Shown piece by piece: positions 12,448 through 28,401 of a DNA stretch of 64,000 nucleotides. Source of the stretch: Rouxiella sp. S1S-2. GTDB taxonomy: Bacteria; Pseudomonadota; Gammaproteobacteria; Enterobacterales; Enterobacteriaceae. Location: positions 5,116,168-5,180,167 of the forward strand of contig NZ_WFKL01000001.1 of the NCBI RefSeq assembly GCF_009208105.1, given 5' to 3'. Under the pieces are notes generated by a model, which worked only from the letters and a program-made list of their open reading frames with translations, searched no databases and was not told the origin of the DNA. Made by a program: the position numbers and the translations under genes. Every line of letters begins with the position of its first letter. The stretch's first letter is position 1.

Positions 12448-12954
12448 TTAAGCAGCAGTAGCTTCTTCTTTCTGATCGCGAACAGCAGCCAATGTGCGAA
12501 CCAATTTGCCGGCAGCGGCTTCTTTCATGGTTGCCATCAGGCGTGCGACTGCTTCATCGTAAGTAGGCAGAGTTGCCAGACGATCGATTTGATCGGCTGA
12601 AATGAACTCACCTTCAAAGGCCGCAGCTTTAACCTCGAACTTAGCGTTCGCTTTAGCGAAATCTTTGAACAAACGGGCAGCAGCGCCTGGGTGTTCATGA
12701 GAAAACGCGATCAAGGTTGGACCAACAAACGTGTCTTTCAGGCACTCGAATGGAGTACCTTCAACGACGCGGCGCATCAAGGTGTTACGAACAACACGCA
12801 TGTAAACGCCAGCTTCACGACCTGCTTTACGCAGTTCAGTCATTTTATCTACGGTAACGCCGCGAGAATCCGCAACAACCGCAGACAGCGCGCCTTTGGC
12901 TACTTCGTTGACTTCAGCAACAATCGCTTGTTTGTCTTGAAGATTTAATGCCAT
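12448..12954 (-). CDS. rplJ: Large ribosomal subunit protein uL10
   Basis: L10 anchors the L7/L12 dimers to the 50S stalk base and, as the L10-L7/L12 complex, represses translation of its own mRNA. The protein is 168 aa against 165 in E. coli, with extra residues only at the C-terminus (KEEATAA). The N-terminus [15 protein letters not shown] and the GPTLIAFS and [14 protein letters not shown] segments are typical. The ribosome site CAGGAGC precedes the start, and the long upstream leader carries the regulatory RNA. Confidence 0.97.
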   Translation of the reverse strand: MALNLQDKQAIVAEVNEVAKGALSAVVADSRGVTVDKMTELRKAGREAGVYMRVVRNTLMRRVVEGTPFECLKDTFVGPTLIAFSHEHPGAAARLFKDFAKANAKFEVKAAAFEGEFISADQIDRLATLPTYDEAVARLMATMKEAAAGKLVRTLAAVRDQKEEATAA

Positions 12955-13185
12955 TAGCTTTAGCTCCTGGATTTAGCCGGGGAAAATCCCCGGAACTCAC
13001 ATCACTTATAACCGGGATCGGAAATAAGCGTTCAAACACGGTGAGCAGAGAATCCAGTAAAACAATTCTTAAAAAGAAAAATTTTTATTCAGGCTCTGTC
13101 ACCGTCTACGCAGGAAATATTAAGTCTTTTGCAAGACTCCTGCGGTCTTGGACGGAGGCCTGGATAGGCCAGGCTCCAACCGAAA
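12955..13185 (-). ncRNA. L10 leader (rplJ autoregulatory mRNA leader)
   Basis: The minus strand carries the conserved blocks of the enterobacterial L10 leader: TCGGTTGGAGCCTGGCC, ATCCAGGCCTCCGTC, CTGCGTAGACGGTGACAG, GCTCACCGTGTTT, and a CCGGGG/CCCCGG stem just before the rplJ ribosome site. In E. coli the L10-L7/L12 complex binds this RNA and blocks rplJL translation. The first block also marks the expected start region of the rplJ transcript. Confidence 0.85.
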
Positions 13186-13313
13186 AATTCTTGGTTTCGT
13201 TCGACCGAAACACTATCGCTTTTTAAAAAAACGAACGGGGGATAGATTTTAGACAAATCTATCGCCCACGTAAAGCGATAAAAGCAAGCAGTGCTTATTC
13301 TAACTTTTAAAAG
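13186..13313 (-). other. rplA-rplJ spacer with two small stems
   Basis: Between the rplA stop and the L10 leader are two inverted repeats: GATAGATTT/AAATCTATC at 13241-13263 and GTTTCG/CGAAAC at 13194-13211. The region should hold the rplJ promoter, but I could not assign -35 and -10 boxes. No gene is visible. Confidence 0.45.
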
Positions 13314-14471
<1,158 letters not shown>

Positions 14472-14606
14472 TTAGCGCCTTTTTGAAGAGGCTCCCCGTG
14501 GTTTTCGATATCTAGCTTTGATACTTAATTACTTAAGTATGCGTTTTTAAGCACAGCGCCATGTCGTCACCCGTCTTAAGGACCGGCGTTCAGCATTTTT
14601 GCTGAG

Positions 14607-14648
14607 CATAAAAACAAAAGGCGCGAAATTATAGTTTAATTTCGCGCC
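14607..14648 (-). terminator. nusG terminator
   Basis: An eleven-base-pair perfect stem GGCGCGAAATT/AATTTCGCGCC with a seven-base loop is followed on the minus strand by TTTTGTTTTTA. It separates the secE-nusG unit from the rplKA unit, which must then have its own promoter in 14451-14606. Confidence 0.9.
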
Positions 14649-14709
14649 TCATACAACACCTGAACCAGGTTATTTATTGCCCGCTGCGTGAACGCGGCGG
14701 TGAAGGTGA

Positions 14710-15255
14710 TTAACCCTTCTCTACCTGTCCGAAGTCCAGTTCAACCGGTGTAGCACGGCCAAAGATGGAAACAGAAACTTTCAGGCGGCTTTTTTCGTAG
14801 TCCACTTCTTCGACAACGCCGTTGAAGTCTGCAAAAGGACCGTCGTTGACGCGAACCAGCTCGCCCGGCTCGAACAGAGTTTTCGGACGTGGTTTATCAC
14901 CGGCTTGCTGCAGGCGATTCATGATGGCATCAACTTCTTTATCACTGATTGGTGCTGGCCTGTCCGAGGTGCCGCCGATGAAACCCATCACGCGCGGAAC
15001 GCTACGAACAAGGTGCCAGCTGGCATCGTTCATCACCATCTGAACCAGCACATAACCCGGGAAGAATTTACGCTCGCTTTTGCGACGCAGCCCACCGCGG
15101 ATTTCAACAACTTCCTCGGTAGGAACCATCACGTCACCGAACAACTCTTCCATGTCGTGCAATTTGATGTGCTCACGCAGCGATTGAGCCACGCGGCCTT
15201 CAAAGCCGGAAAACGCCTGAACGACGTACCAACGTTTTTTAGGTGCTTCAGACAT
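14710..15255 (-). CDS. nusG: Transcription termination/antitermination factor NusG
   Basis: NusG binds RNA polymerase, increases elongation rate, and links it to Rho or to the ribosome through S10. The protein is 181 aa as in E. coli. The N-terminal NGN domain ([20 protein letters not shown]) is followed by the KOW domain near residues 128-160 ([19 protein letters not shown]). The start lies one base after the secE stop. Its paralogue rfaH is also in this window, at 38868. Confidence 0.97.
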   Translation of the reverse strand: MSEAPKKRWYVVQAFSGFEGRVAQSLREHIKLHDMEELFGDVMVPTEEVVEIRGGLRRKSERKFFPGYVLVQMVMNDASWHLVRSVPRVMGFIGGTSDRPAPISDKEVDAIMNRLQQAGDKPRPKTLFEPGELVRVNDGPFADFNGVVEEVDYEKSRLKVSVSIFGRATPVELDFGQVEKG

Positions 15256-15256
15256 T

Positions 15257-15640
15257 TTAGAACCTCAAGCCAGTAATGAAGGATACCAGACGGACCAGAA
15301 TACCATCCAGGCCCCAAAGAATCAGTGACATTACTGCCGTAACAGCAGCCACGATCAGTGTGGTATGCAATGTTTCCTGGCGTGTAGGCCAAATTACTTT
15401 ACGTACTTCTGTACGTGCTTCTCGCGCGAAGGCGACAGTTGCTTTGCCTTTAATCGTCATCAGGGCTACTGCACCAGCAATAGCAATAACAACGACAACT
15501 GCCAACGCACGTAACGGCAGGCTATATGCACGGTAATAATAGTTACCGACAATAGCTACGACCAGTAAAACGGCTACAACAATCCACTTAACCGCTTCCA
15601 GGCCGCGCCCGCTCCCTTGAGCCTCGGTATTCGCACTCAT
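15257..15640 (-). CDS. secE: Preprotein translocase subunit SecE
   Basis: SecE is the clamp subunit of the SecYEG channel in the inner membrane. The protein is 127 aa with three transmembrane segments, the first two near residues 17-65 and the third near 93-115. The conserved cytoplasmic amphipathic helix and hinge [19 protein letters not shown] precedes the third. The start at 15640 gives the exact E. coli-like N-terminus [16 protein letters not shown]; five further upstream codons are open but have no family support. It forms a two-gene unit with nusG. Confidence 0.96.
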   Translation of the reverse strand: MSANTEAQGSGRGLEAVKWIVVAVLLVVAIVGNYYYRAYSLPLRALAVVVVIAIAGAVALMTIKGKATVAFAREARTEVRKVIWPTRQETLHTTLIVAAVTAVMSLILWGLDGILVRLVSFITGLRF

Positions 15641-15675
15641 AAACCAACCCGTCACAATGAATCAGAACAAACAAC

Positions 15676-15698
15676 TTTGCCTCGCATTGCGAGGCAAA
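15676..15698. repeat. Perfect hairpin in the secE leader
   Basis: TTTGCCTCGC and GCGAGGCAAA form a perfect ten-base-pair stem with a three-base loop, 36 bases upstream of secE. On the minus strand it is followed by a mixed GT-rich stretch instead of a clean U-run, so it may be a weak attenuator or an mRNA structure. Confidence 0.6.
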
Positions 15699-15739
15699 CC
15701 AAACCGATTGATGCTCTGCAAGAGCGTACACTCGGTGTT

Positions 15740-15820
15740 TACGCTATCTCTGAGAGCCTATCTCACCAATGATTATGACGTATAAATCGCTGATGAGATA
15801 GGTTCTAACGCTATAGCGTA
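15740..15820. repeat. MITE-like long palindrome between tufB and secE
   Basis: The left arm 15741-15765 (ACGCTATCTCTGAG..., ending AGCCTATCTCA) is closely complementary to the right arm 15794-15819 (TGAGATAGGTTCTAACGC, ending ATAGCGT). Pairing continues imperfectly inward, leaving only a short centre around ATGACGTAT. Both ends are bordered by TA, which could be a target duplication. It has no coding capacity. It abuts the tufB terminator. Confidence 0.6.
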
Positions 15821-15821
15821 G

Positions 15822-15847
15822 AAAAGGGCATCGAATGATGCCCTTTT
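15822..15847. terminator. tufB terminator
   Basis: AAAAGGGCATC and GATGCCCTTTT form an eleven-base-pair stem with a four-base loop and a T-run on either strand, 44 bases after the tufB stop. Confidence 0.9.
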
Positions 15848-15891
15848 AGTGTGTATTGCGTCAACGTAAAGTGACAAAAAACTATCAGCGA

Positions 15892-17112
<1,221 letters not shown>

Positions 17113-17184
17113 TCACCACATCAACCAAGCAATTGCTTGTTTGAATTAAGTTTCAGAAGAAAATCAGGGGGATGAATTTAGAAG

Positions 17185-17260
17185 TGGTGCTGATAGGCAG
17201 ATTCGAACTGCCGACCTCACCCTTACCAAGGGTGCGCTCTACCAACTGAGCTATATCAGC
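17185..17260 (-). tRNA. thrT: tRNA-Thr (GGT anticodon)
   Basis: This is a 76-base tRNA including encoded CCA. The acceptor GCTGATA pairs with TATCAGC, the anticodon loop carries GGT, and the T arm has GTTCGAATC. It is the last tRNA before tufB, as in E. coli. Confidence 0.96.
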
Positions 17261-17273
17261 ACATCTAGTTAGT

Positions 17274-17348
<75 letters not shown>

Positions 17349-17551
17349 ATCCTAGAACCCGGCTACCTGATTTTTCTGAAGAACATCAAGGTGGGGACAA
17401 GGCGATGAAACACTTAATTCCGCACCTTCACCTCAAGACCCTTGCTGTTTCATTTAAATGAAAGCCAGGAGACTCAAGGTTGTAAACTTTCATCTTTCAC
17501 TCTGCTGGCTGGTTGATTCGGCGACTGCCGTTTCTACCTCGCAGAGGAAGA

Positions 17552-17636
<85 letters not shown>

Positions 17637-17656
17637 TAATTGTGTTAAGTACTTGA

Positions 17657-17732
<76 letters not shown>

Positions 17733-18162
17733 ATCAAGTGCTGCGCATTCTAGGGGGACTTGGCGGGTCATGCAACAAAAAAATTGAGATAATTGTTCGT
17801 TAGCTCATGTTTTATTCAAAATAGTGCTTTCAGGCCCATTTTAGTCTCTTTATTGCTTAAAGAGCAGCCAGTTGAGCCGTTATTTTACACATCCTCCTTG
17901 CGCTTTCGGTGGGGCGCGATTCAAAAAAAGGAAAAAAGTGGCGATTCATTTCTTCTCACGGATAAATCCGCTCTCCCTCTTTGCACCAAAAGAGTGATCT
18001 AACGCACACTTTTGTGCCAGGTCTCTCCCCAGCAGCAGCAACGCTACCTGTTATTTGGGGTTTTTTAGTTGGCGCGCTTATTGCTTTGGTTATGGATAAG
18101 AGATGAATGAGAGTTTTTTCCTGATATCCCATACTCCCACATCCTTCTTTGGAGAAGCGAAT
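17733..18162. other. Spacer between thrU promoter and acetyltransferase gene
   Basis: This 430-base stretch contains the thrU promoter at its left end and the ribosome site GGAG of the next gene at its right end. I see no gene in between: the small frames found there lack ribosome sites and recognisable products. CCTGTTATTTGGGGTTTTTTAG near 18046-18067 has a T-run but no convincing stem. Confidence 0.5.
17747..17775 (-). promoter_or_regulatory. thrU (tRNA-tufB) promoter
   Basis: On the minus strand a -35 TTGCAT and a -10 TAGAAT are separated by exactly 17 bases, with a GC-rich discriminator after the -10 and an A/T-rich UP-like stretch before the -35. This is the form expected for a strong, stringently controlled stable-RNA promoter. 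Confidence 0.85.
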
Positions 18163-18711
18163 ATGAAAATTGTCCTGCTCAATGCCGCAACGTTGCCTAT
18201 ATACCGCGAAGAACTGGCTGAACTGTTTTGCGATGCCCATGCGGGAGGCCAGCCGGGGTGGCTTTGCAATGAAGACTCCCCTGTCGTCAGCGAAGCATTT
18301 TTCCATGACTTGCGTGAGGCCATGTCGAGGCATCAGCGATTATTATGGATTGCCCGCAGTGAGCAGGGGCTAATAGGAACAGTACAGCTTGAGTTAGCGG
18401 CAAGTGATACTTTGCGGCAATGCGGTACCGTATCGACGTTAGTGGTGGATACGGCAGCCAGAAGGCAGGGTGTGGCGAAGCAGCTTATGCGGGAACTGGA
18501 GAATACGGCTTTTAGTCTGCGCCGTGGGCTGCTGTCACTCGATATACAGGCAGGCAGCGCCGCGGAGGCTTTTTATCGCGCGCAGGGTTACCGATGCTCT
18601 GGTAAAAAATCGACTGATTCGCCTGAGTCCTACGCATCTCCCCAGCTCGACAGGCTTTATTATAAGCGCTTGATCCCGAACGCTCCGCTCCCCTCACGGA
18701 CCGTAAATTAA
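18163..18711 (+). CDS. GNAT-family N-acetyltransferase
   Basis: This is a GCN5-related acetyltransferase of 182 aa, substrate unknown. The acetyl-CoA site is visible as VSTLVVDTAARRQGVAKQLM (the Q/RxxGxG/A loop is RRQGVA), followed by the beta-bulge strand LSLDIQAGSAAEAFYRAQGY. The start at 18163 is preceded by GGAG eight bases upstream; the open frame extends 20 codons further but without a ribosome site. It stands alone between the tRNA promoter and coaA, where E. coli has no gene that I recall, so it looks like a lineage-specific insertion. Confidence 0.8.
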   Translation: MKIVLLNAATLPIYREELAELFCDAHAGGQPGWLCNEDSPVVSEAFFHDLREAMSRHQRLLWIARSEQGLIGTVQLELAASDTLRQCGTVSTLVVDTAARRQGVAKQLMRELENTAFSLRRGLLSLDIQAGSAAEAFYRAQGYRCSGKKSTDSPESYASPQLDRLYYKRLIPNAPLPSRTVN

Positions 18712-18859
18712 TTGCCTCTCTATAATTAACAATTAGTTAACAGAGGGTTAGGGGTTTATGACCCCATTTTTCATGTCTTTTTTTTCAAAAATGTTTTAAC
18801 TCAATCAAAGAAATCGATAAGTAAATAAGAAAAATGTCTACGCCTGAAAGCAAGCTGTC

Positions 18860-18865
18860 TATAAT
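18860..18865 (+). promoter_or_regulatory. Probable coaA -10 element
   Basis: A perfect TATAAT lies 75 bases before the coaA start. No good -35 is visible at 16-18 bases upstream, so the assignment is tentative. Confidence 0.4.
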
Positions 18866-18939
18866 AGCCAGCTGGTTTACTGTCTGGAGTTGGCGTGCAG
18901 CGCCTTTCCTGACCTGCGCTAACAGGCAGACTTTAACTT

Positions 18940-19890
18940 ATGAAGAAAAGAGACTTATCTTTGGCAACCCCATACCTACAGTTCGACAGAACTCAGTGGG
19001 CAGCCCTACGTGATTCAGTGCCGTTAACGCTCAAAGAAGCGGAAATCATGAAACTGAAAGGTATCAACGAGGACCTGTCTCTTGAAGAAGTTGCGCAAAT
19101 CTACCTGCCGCTTTCGCGTCTGCTAAATTTCTACATCAGCTCCAACCTGCGCCGCCAGGCAGTTCTTGAGCAGTTTTTAGGAACCGATGGGCAAAAAATC
19201 CCTTATGTGATTGGCATTGCCGGCAGCGTTGCGGTGGGTAAAAGCACGACGGCGCGTCTGCTTCAGGCCCTGTTAAGCCGCTGGCCTGAGCATCGCAGTG
19301 TAGAGTTGATTACAACCGACGGTTTCCTCTATCCCAACAAAACGCTCAACGAGCGTGGGATCATGAAGAAAAAGGGGTTCCCGCAGTCATACGATATCCA
19401 GCAGCTGGTGAAGTTTGTATCCGAAGTTAAATCGGGTGCTAAAAACGTCAGTGCGCCGGTCTATTCGCATTTGATTTATGACGTCATCCCCGACGGCAAT
19501 AAAGTCATTAATCAGCCGGATATACTGATACTTGAAGGTCTCAACGTTCTGCAAAGCGGGATGGATTATCCTCATGATCCACATCGTGTATTTGTGTCGG
19601 ACTTTGTCGATTTTTCTATTTATGTTGATGCCCCAGAAGATTTATTACAAAGTTGGTACATCAATCGCTTCCTGAAATTCCGTCAGGGCGCCTTCTCAGA
19701 TCCCGATTCTTATTTCCACCATTATTCCAAACTGCCTGAAGCCGAAGCTGTTCAAATTGCTACCGGACTGTGGAACGACATTAACGGACTGAATCTAAAA
19801 GAAAATATCTTACCTACACGCGAGCGCGCCAGTCTAATTATGACAAAGAGTGCAAATCACGCAGTAGAAAATGTCCGGCTGCGAAAATAA
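18940..19890 (+). CDS. coaA: Pantothenate kinase (type I)
   Basis: CoaA phosphorylates pantothenate, the first and feedback-regulated step of coenzyme A synthesis. The protein is 316 aa, the same as E. coli. The P-loop GSVAVGKST is at residues 95-103 with catalytic K101; [10 protein letters not shown] and [10 protein letters not shown] substrate-site segments and the C-terminal [15 protein letters not shown] are conserved. The first eight residues differ from E. coli but the family core begins at TPYLQFDR. A bidirectional terminator follows directly. Confidence 0.97.
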   Translation: MKKRDLSLATPYLQFDRTQWAALRDSVPLTLKEAEIMKLKGINEDLSLEEVAQIYLPLSRLLNFYISSNLRRQAVLEQFLGTDGQKIPYVIGIAGSVAVGKSTTARLLQALLSRWPEHRSVELITTDGFLYPNKTLNERGIMKKKGFPQSYDIQQLVKFVSEVKSGAKNVSAPVYSHLIYDVIPDGNKVINQPDILILEGLNVLQSGMDYPHDPHRVFVSDFVDFSIYVDAPEDLLQSWYINRFLKFRQGAFSDPDSYFHHYSKLPEAEAVQIATGLWNDINGLNLKENILPTRERASLIMTKSANHAVENVRLRK

Positions 19891-19897
19891 TTTCTAA

Positions 19898-19935
19898 AAT
19901 AAGAAAGGGAGACATAATTGCCTCCCTTTCTTATT
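19898..19935. terminator. Bidirectional terminator between coaA and birA
   Basis: AATAAGAAAGGGAG and CTCCCTTTCTTATT form a 14-base-pair perfect stem with a ten-base loop. The A-rich and T-rich outer ends allow it to serve both convergent genes. Confidence 0.9.
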
Positions 19936-19958
19936 AATTAGCTATAAAATTCTCGACT

Positions 19959-20918
19959 TCAAAGGCCGCGCAAAGATATTTCACCGCCGATATAAGTCTT
20001 AATTTCCCCATCAATTTCGAGCAATAGTGCGCCCTGCTGATCAATACCACGTTCGATACCGTGTATTTCCTTATCGCCAATCAGCAATTTAACCGGGCGA
20101 TCGAGGAAATTATCAATATTGCGCCAGCGTATAATAAACGGTGCAAGCCCATCCAACTCGAATTGGCGTAACGCTGCCCGCAGGTCTTTCAGTAAAGTGA
20201 CCGTCAGTTCATTGCGATCGATATCAATACCGGCTTCCTGCAGGTTAATCCACCCCTGATTGATGATATCAGCCGCCGGTTCGCGCATACGAAGATTAAT
20301 ACCGGCGCCGATAACCAAATGTGCCGCATCGCCCGTTTTACCCGTTAATTCGACTAAGATACCCGCAAGCTTGCGATCTTTCAGGTACAGATCGTTTGGC
20401 CATTTCACTCTGACATCGGCAGCACCCAGGCGTTGCATCACTTCCGCCATCACAATACCAATAACCAGACTCAGTCCCATAGCCGCTGCAGGACCCTGAT
20501 CCAATTTCCAATACATTGAAAGATAAAGGTTAGAGCCGAAGGGTGAAAACCACTTGCGCCCACGACGCCCTCTGCCAGCCTGCTGGTATTCAGCCACGCA
20601 AGCATCACCTGAGTTAAGCTGGTGAATGCGGTCCATTAAATATTGATTGGTTGAATCAATAACCGGAAGAACGTCTACCTTTCCTTCTGGCAAAGCCGCG
20701 AGGATTTTATCGCTATTCAACAGCTGTATCGGCGCCGGTAGTCTGTAGCCTTTACCCGGCACAGTGAAGATATCTAATCCCCACTCTCGTACGGTTTGAA
20801 TATGTTTGTTAATGGCGGCTCTGCTCATGCCCAGTTCAGTTCCAAGCTGTTCTCCGGAATGAAATTCACCGTTGGACAGAATAGAAATCAGGCGCAGCGG
20901 CACGGTGATGTCTTTCAT
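19959..20918 (-). CDS. birA: Biotin--protein ligase / biotin operon repressor
   Basis: BirA activates biotin to biotinyl-AMP, transfers it to the biotin carboxyl carrier protein, and in dimeric holo form represses the biotin operon. The protein is 319 aa (E. coli 321). An N-terminal winged helix (residues 1-60) is followed by the ligase core with the GRGRRG loop at 115-120, VKWPNDLYL, and the catalytic lysine in [12 protein letters not shown]-terminal SH3-like domain closes it. The start overlaps the murB stop by four bases (ATGA). Confidence 0.97.
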   Translation of the reverse strand: MKDITVPLRLISILSNGEFHSGEQLGTELGMSRAAINKHIQTVREWGLDIFTVPGKGYRLPAPIQLLNSDKILAALPEGKVDVLPVIDSTNQYLMDRIHQLNSGDACVAEYQQAGRGRRGRKWFSPFGSNLYLSMYWKLDQGPAAAMGLSLVIGIVMAEVMQRLGAADVRVKWPNDLYLKDRKLAGILVELTGKTGDAAHLVIGAGINLRMREPAADIINQGWINLQEAGIDIDRNELTVTLLKDLRAALRQFELDGLAPFIIRWRNIDNFLDRPVKLLIGDKEIHGIERGIDQQGALLLEIDGEIKTYIGGEISLRGL

Positions 20919-21952
20919 GATAAAGCCTCAACTGCGTTCACTTCACCCAGAGCGGAGATAAATCGCACCTCGGGCTCCAACCACACGGAAAACTTGTCTG
21001 CAACCTGCTGGCGAACGTGGCGTGCGAGCGCAACAACGTCCTGACTGGTGGCATTATCTTGGTTAATCAGCACTAAAGCCTGCTGTTGATGTACTGAAGC
21101 TCCGCCTATTTTAAAACCTTTCAGGCCAGCGTTTTCGACCAGCCAGCCTGCCGCAAGTTTCACCTTGCCGTCGGCCTGTGGGTATATCGGCATATTTGGG
21201 TAATCGATGCGCAGTGCCTCTGCACTTTCGGCATCAACAATTGGATTCTTATAGAAGCTGCCCGCGTTACCTGTTTTAGCAGGATCTGGTAATTTGCTGC
21301 GGCGCATGGCACATACGGAATCAAATATCTGCTTTGGTGTGACCGTTACGGGGTCCATGCGCGTCAAATCCCCATAAGTCAGCTTAGGATGCCACTGTTT
21401 AGGCAAATGTAATCCTACAGCGACAATGGCATAGCCTTCGCGATAAGCATGTTTGAAGATACTTTCACGATAGCCAAACAGGCAATCGATAGCCAACAGA
21501 CGCAGTACTTCACCGTTATCAAGGTTAAGTAAATCAACGTAGCTGCACAGGCTTTGCAGCTCAATGCCGTAGGCGCCAATGTTCTGGATTGGCGCAGAGC
21601 CAACGCATCCCGGAATTAACGCAAGATTTTCTAAACCGCCGATGTTATTTTCTAAAGTATGGCAGACCAGCTGATGCCAGTTTTCACCAGCTCCAACGTG
21701 GAGTAGCCATTCACTGTCTGTTTGTGTAATTTCGATGCCTTTTAGGCGATTTACCACCACAATACCGGTAAAGTTCTCCAGAAACAGGACGTTACTTCCT
21801 TCACCAAGCAGCAACATTGGCTGATGATTTTCCTTGGCCAAATACCAGGCATCTGTCAGATGCTCATTTCGCGTCGCCGTGATAATTTTTGACGCCTGCG
21901 CTTCAATAGCGAAGGTATTAAGGTTTTTCAGTGATGTGTCGTGACTCGACAT
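20915..21952 (-). CDS. murB: UDP-N-acetylenolpyruvoylglucosamine reductase
   Basis: MurB is the FAD- and NADPH-dependent reductase that makes UDP-N-acetylmuramate for peptidoglycan. The protein is 345 aa, a type I MurB like E. coli (342). The FAD-binding segments [11 protein letters not shown] and [17 protein letters not shown] are present, the catalytic serine is S232 in [10 protein letters not shown], and the C-terminal domain has [15 protein letters not shown]. It forms a two-gene unit with birA. The rRNA operon terminators lie upstream, so it needs its own promoter in 21953-22114, which I could not assign. Confidence 0.97.
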   Translation of the reverse strand: MSSHDTSLKNLNTFAIEAQASKIITATRNEHLTDAWYLAKENHQPMLLLGEGSNVLFLENFTGIVVVNRLKGIEITQTDSEWLLHVGAGENWHQLVCHTLENNIGGLENLALIPGCVGSAPIQNIGAYGIELQSLCSYVDLLNLDNGEVLRLLAIDCLFGYRESIFKHAYREGYAIVAVGLHLPKQWHPKLTYGDLTRMDPVTVTPKQIFDSVCAMRRSKLPDPAKTGNAGSFYKNPIVDAESAEALRIDYPNMPIYPQADGKVKLAAGWLVENAGLKGFKIGGASVHQQQALVLINQDNATSQDVVALARHVRQQVADKFSVWLEPEVRFISALGEVNAVEALS

Positions 21953-22114
21953 AACGCATGTTACTCATTCGTGGCTTAATTAGCCTTAGTTTACCCGATC
22001 CTGTGCGGGCTGACGCGACTGTTTTTCACCGCTTTTCCGAGATCTGAAAACCGAAGAGTGAAAATAATGACGAAAATTTTAGCGATTATTGCATGATTTA
22101 GCCACTTACAGACG

Positions 22115-22144
22115 TAAAAAGGCCCCTGTCGTCAGACAGGGGCC
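22115..22144 (-). terminator. rRNA operon terminator 2
   Basis: GGCCCCTGTC and GACAGGGGCC form a perfect ten-base-pair stem with a four-base loop, followed on the minus strand by TTTTTACG. It is the second of two tandem terminators after 5S. Confidence 0.92.
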
Positions 22145-22197
22145 CGCTTTTCGTGGCAGTTGACCCGGCTTTTCGCCCTTTTACACACGCCAAATAG

Positions 22198-22226
22198 CAA
22201 AAAACCCCAGCTTTCGCTGAGGTTCT
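22198..22226 (-). terminator. rRNA operon terminator 1
   Basis: AACCTCAGC and GCTGGGGTT (one G-U pair) close a GAAA tetraloop, followed on the minus strand by TTTT. It lies 13 bases after the 5S gene. Confidence 0.88.
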
Positions 22227-22238
22227 GTGCTTTATTTG

Positions 22239-22358
22239 ATGCCTGGCAGTTCCCTACTCTCGCATGGGGAGACCCCACACTACCATCGGCGCTACGGCGT
22301 TTCACTTCTGAGTTCGGCATGGGGTCAGGTGGGACCACCGCGCTACTGCCGCCAGGCA
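22239..22358 (-). rRNA. rrf: 5S ribosomal RNA
   Basis: This is a 120-base 5S rRNA gene with ends TGCCTGGC and GCCAGGCAT pairing as helix I. The CCGAACTCAGAAGTGAAACG loop is typical of Enterobacterales. It lies 123 bases downstream of 23S. Confidence 0.97.
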
Positions 22359-22481
22359 AATTCTTTTTATTCTAACCGCTTTCCCCATTACTCAGGGTAA
22401 GCCATCAGAACCAATCTTTGAACAAGCTGATTTCATTGAAACTTAAGTCTTTGTGTCTCTCTAAAACACCTTCGGTGTTGT

Positions 22482-25389
<2,908 letters not shown>

Positions 25390-25527
25390 TCACAACCCGA
25401 AGGTGTCTTGCGACGCCCGTTCGTGCTGCGATTATTTGAGAGACTCTAATACAGGTGCGCATAACTCAGTACTTCTACGGAGAGTTATGTTCAGCTGTAT
25501 CGTTTCAATTTTTCAGCTTGTTCCAGA

Positions 25528-25540
25528 TTGTTAAAGAGCA
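25528..25540 (-). promoter_or_regulatory. Spacer boxA antitermination element
   Basis: TGCTCTTTAACAA lies in the tRNA-23S spacer on the minus strand. It matches the boxA used by the NusB-S10 antitermination complex, and repeats the boxA in the 16S leader. Confidence 0.85.
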
Positions 25541-25629
25541 ATATCTTAAACACGACTCGTTAAAGTCATCTTTAAGATAATTTCTGACCTGCACGGTCAG
25601 AGTGATAACGACTTTCACGCGTTATCGGA

Positions 25630-25705
25630 TGGCGTCCCCAAGGGGATTCGAACCCCTGTTACAGCCGTGAAAGGGCAGTGTCCTAGGCCTCTAGACGATG
25701 GGGAC
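25630..25705 (-). tRNA. tRNA-Glu (TTC anticodon) in rRNA spacer
   Basis: This is a 76-base tRNA including encoded CCA. The acceptor GTCCCCA pairs with TGGGGAC, and the anticodon loop CTTTCAC carries TTC. It is the only tRNA in this 16S-23S spacer, so the operon is of the Glu type (as in E. coli rrnB, C, E and G) and not the Ile-Ala type. Confidence 0.97.
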
Positions 25706-25846
25706 ACGAAAATGCAGCACCGAATCCACAGACTCGGCACTTTTTCGTATCAGCGCAGGGTCTCCCCCACTGCATCAACAGGTGCTCTTGCTCATTTACA
25801 TCTATCAGACAATCTGTGTGGACACTGCACAATGCGTATCTTTAGG

Positions 25847-27389
<1,543 letters not shown>

Positions 27390-27558
27390 AAAGTTCGATT
27401 TGCTGAAACAAGTTCAGCGATGCTCAAAGTTACTTCACATCATTCATAATGAATTACTGCTTGGTCACTCTAAGACTTGGCATTGCTGCCTTGATATTCT
27501 GTTACCACCGAAGTGGCTGATATCGTCTTGTGAGTGCCCACACAGATTGTCTGATAAA

Positions 27559-27571
27559 TTGTTAAAGAGCA
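27559..27571 (-). promoter_or_regulatory. Leader boxA antitermination element
   Basis: TGCTCTTTAACAA on the minus strand, downstream of P2, is the canonical rRNA boxA. Confidence 0.88.
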
Positions 27572-27613
27572 GCGCCGCCGTTCGCAATGAATCTTATGCG
27601 GCGCGGGAGGTGC

Positions 27614-27641
27614 ATATTACGCTTTCCCGCTGAAGAGTCAA
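27614..27641 (-). promoter_or_regulatory. rRNA promoter P2
   Basis: The -35 TTGACT and -10 TAATAT are separated by 16 bases, followed by GCACC. It matches the E. coli rrn P2 layout. Confidence 0.85.
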
Positions 27642-27733
27642 GAAATTTTTCTTTCGAAGTCATTCTTTTCTCTACCTAACCCGGCGACTTGGTTCTCGTT
27701 AGAGGAGTCGTTGTTCCCGGTCAGTGGAGGCGC

Positions 27734-27761
27734 ATTATAGGGAGTTCTCAGAAGGCCGCAA
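27734..27761 (-). promoter_or_regulatory. rRNA promoter P1
   Basis: The -35 TTGCGG and -10 TATAAT are separated by 16 bases with a GCGCC discriminator, the hallmark of growth-rate-controlled rrn P1 promoters. An A/T-rich UP-like stretch (TTTTTAAAAATAAG) lies directly upstream. It is about 120 bases before P2. Confidence 0.88.
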
Positions 27762-27799
27762 CCCTTATTTTTAAAAAACTTTCTGACCGTCTGTTTTTT

Positions 27800-27828
27800 C
27801 CACAAAAAGGTTATTTGAGAACCTTTTT
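27800..27828 (-). terminator. hemG terminator
   Basis: AAAAAGGTT and AACCTTTTT form a nine-base-pair stem with a seven-base loop, followed on the minus strand by TGTGGAAAAAAC. It starts two bases after the hemG stop and protects the rRNA promoter from read-through. Confidence 0.75.
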
Positions 27829-27830
27829 AG

Positions 27831-28364
27831 CTATTTCTTAACCGCTAATTTGCCAAAGTCGGCTGCAAACTGCTTCACCTGCTCCCAGTCAGTGTACTCA
27901 ACTTCTTTACGGGTATCGGTTTCGCCACCGGTCATACGCATTATTAACTGGATCATCACTCTGTCGAGCCAGCGATAACGCGGATAACGCAGCGCGCCTG
28001 CAAAAACGCCGCACTGCGTTGGCTTCCACGGCGTAGCTAAAAGGAACTTGCTGGTATAGGCGTTGGTTTGCGGCGTACGCTTCTCCGGCTTACGCGCAGT
28101 CAGGTTTACCGAGAAGAAAGCCGACGGCATGGTGTTTAGATGATTAATGTGGCGCTTAACAAACTTGTCGAGCAGCGGGGAGAAGTGGCCGTAGCGAATA
28201 GATGCACCAATCATCACCTTGGCGTAGCGTGAGAGGTCAATATTTTCCGCATCCTGCAGATCCATAACGTCACATTCGGCATTCTCTTTTAAACAGTTAG
28301 CTATATAAGAAGAGATAGCATGGGTTTGACCGTCACGCGTTGAGTAAAGTACCAAGGCTTTCAT
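27831..28364 (-). CDS. hemG: Menaquinone-dependent protoporphyrinogen oxidase
   Basis: HemG is a flavodoxin-like FMN enzyme that oxidises protoporphyrinogen IX to protoporphyrin IX, passing electrons to quinones. The protein is 177 aa (E. coli 181). The FMN loop is [13 protein letters not shown] near the N-terminus, and the longer insertion between residues 110 and 140 ([22 protein letters not shown]) is typical of HemG. The start at 28364 has GGAG upstream; ten more open codons before it are not supported. It lies downstream of trkH with a 37-base gap. Confidence 0.93.
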   Translation of the reverse strand: MKALVLYSTRDGQTHAISSYIANCLKENAECDVMDLQDAENIDLSRYAKVMIGASIRYGHFSPLLDKFVKRHINHLNTMPSAFFSVNLTARKPEKRTPQTNAYTSKFLLATPWKPTQCGVFAGALRYPRYRWLDRVMIQLIMRMTGGETDTRKEVEYTDWEQVKQFAADFGKLAVKK

Positions 28365-28401
28365 CTCGGTCTCCTTTATAAATAATGAATCCATAAACTG
28401 A

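Larger units (their letters stand above)
27390..27830 (-). other. rRNA operon leader and promoter region
   Basis: This 441-base stretch holds the tandem promoters P1 and P2, the leader boxA at 27559-27571, the processing-stem sequence next to 16S, and at the far end the hemG terminator. An A/T-rich block just upstream of P1 fits an UP element. No protein gene is visible. Confidence 0.8.

Noticed and set aside
12948-13226. A 92-codon frame on the plus strand over the L10 leader
   Set aside because: The stretch is explained by the conserved rplJ leader RNA on the other strand.
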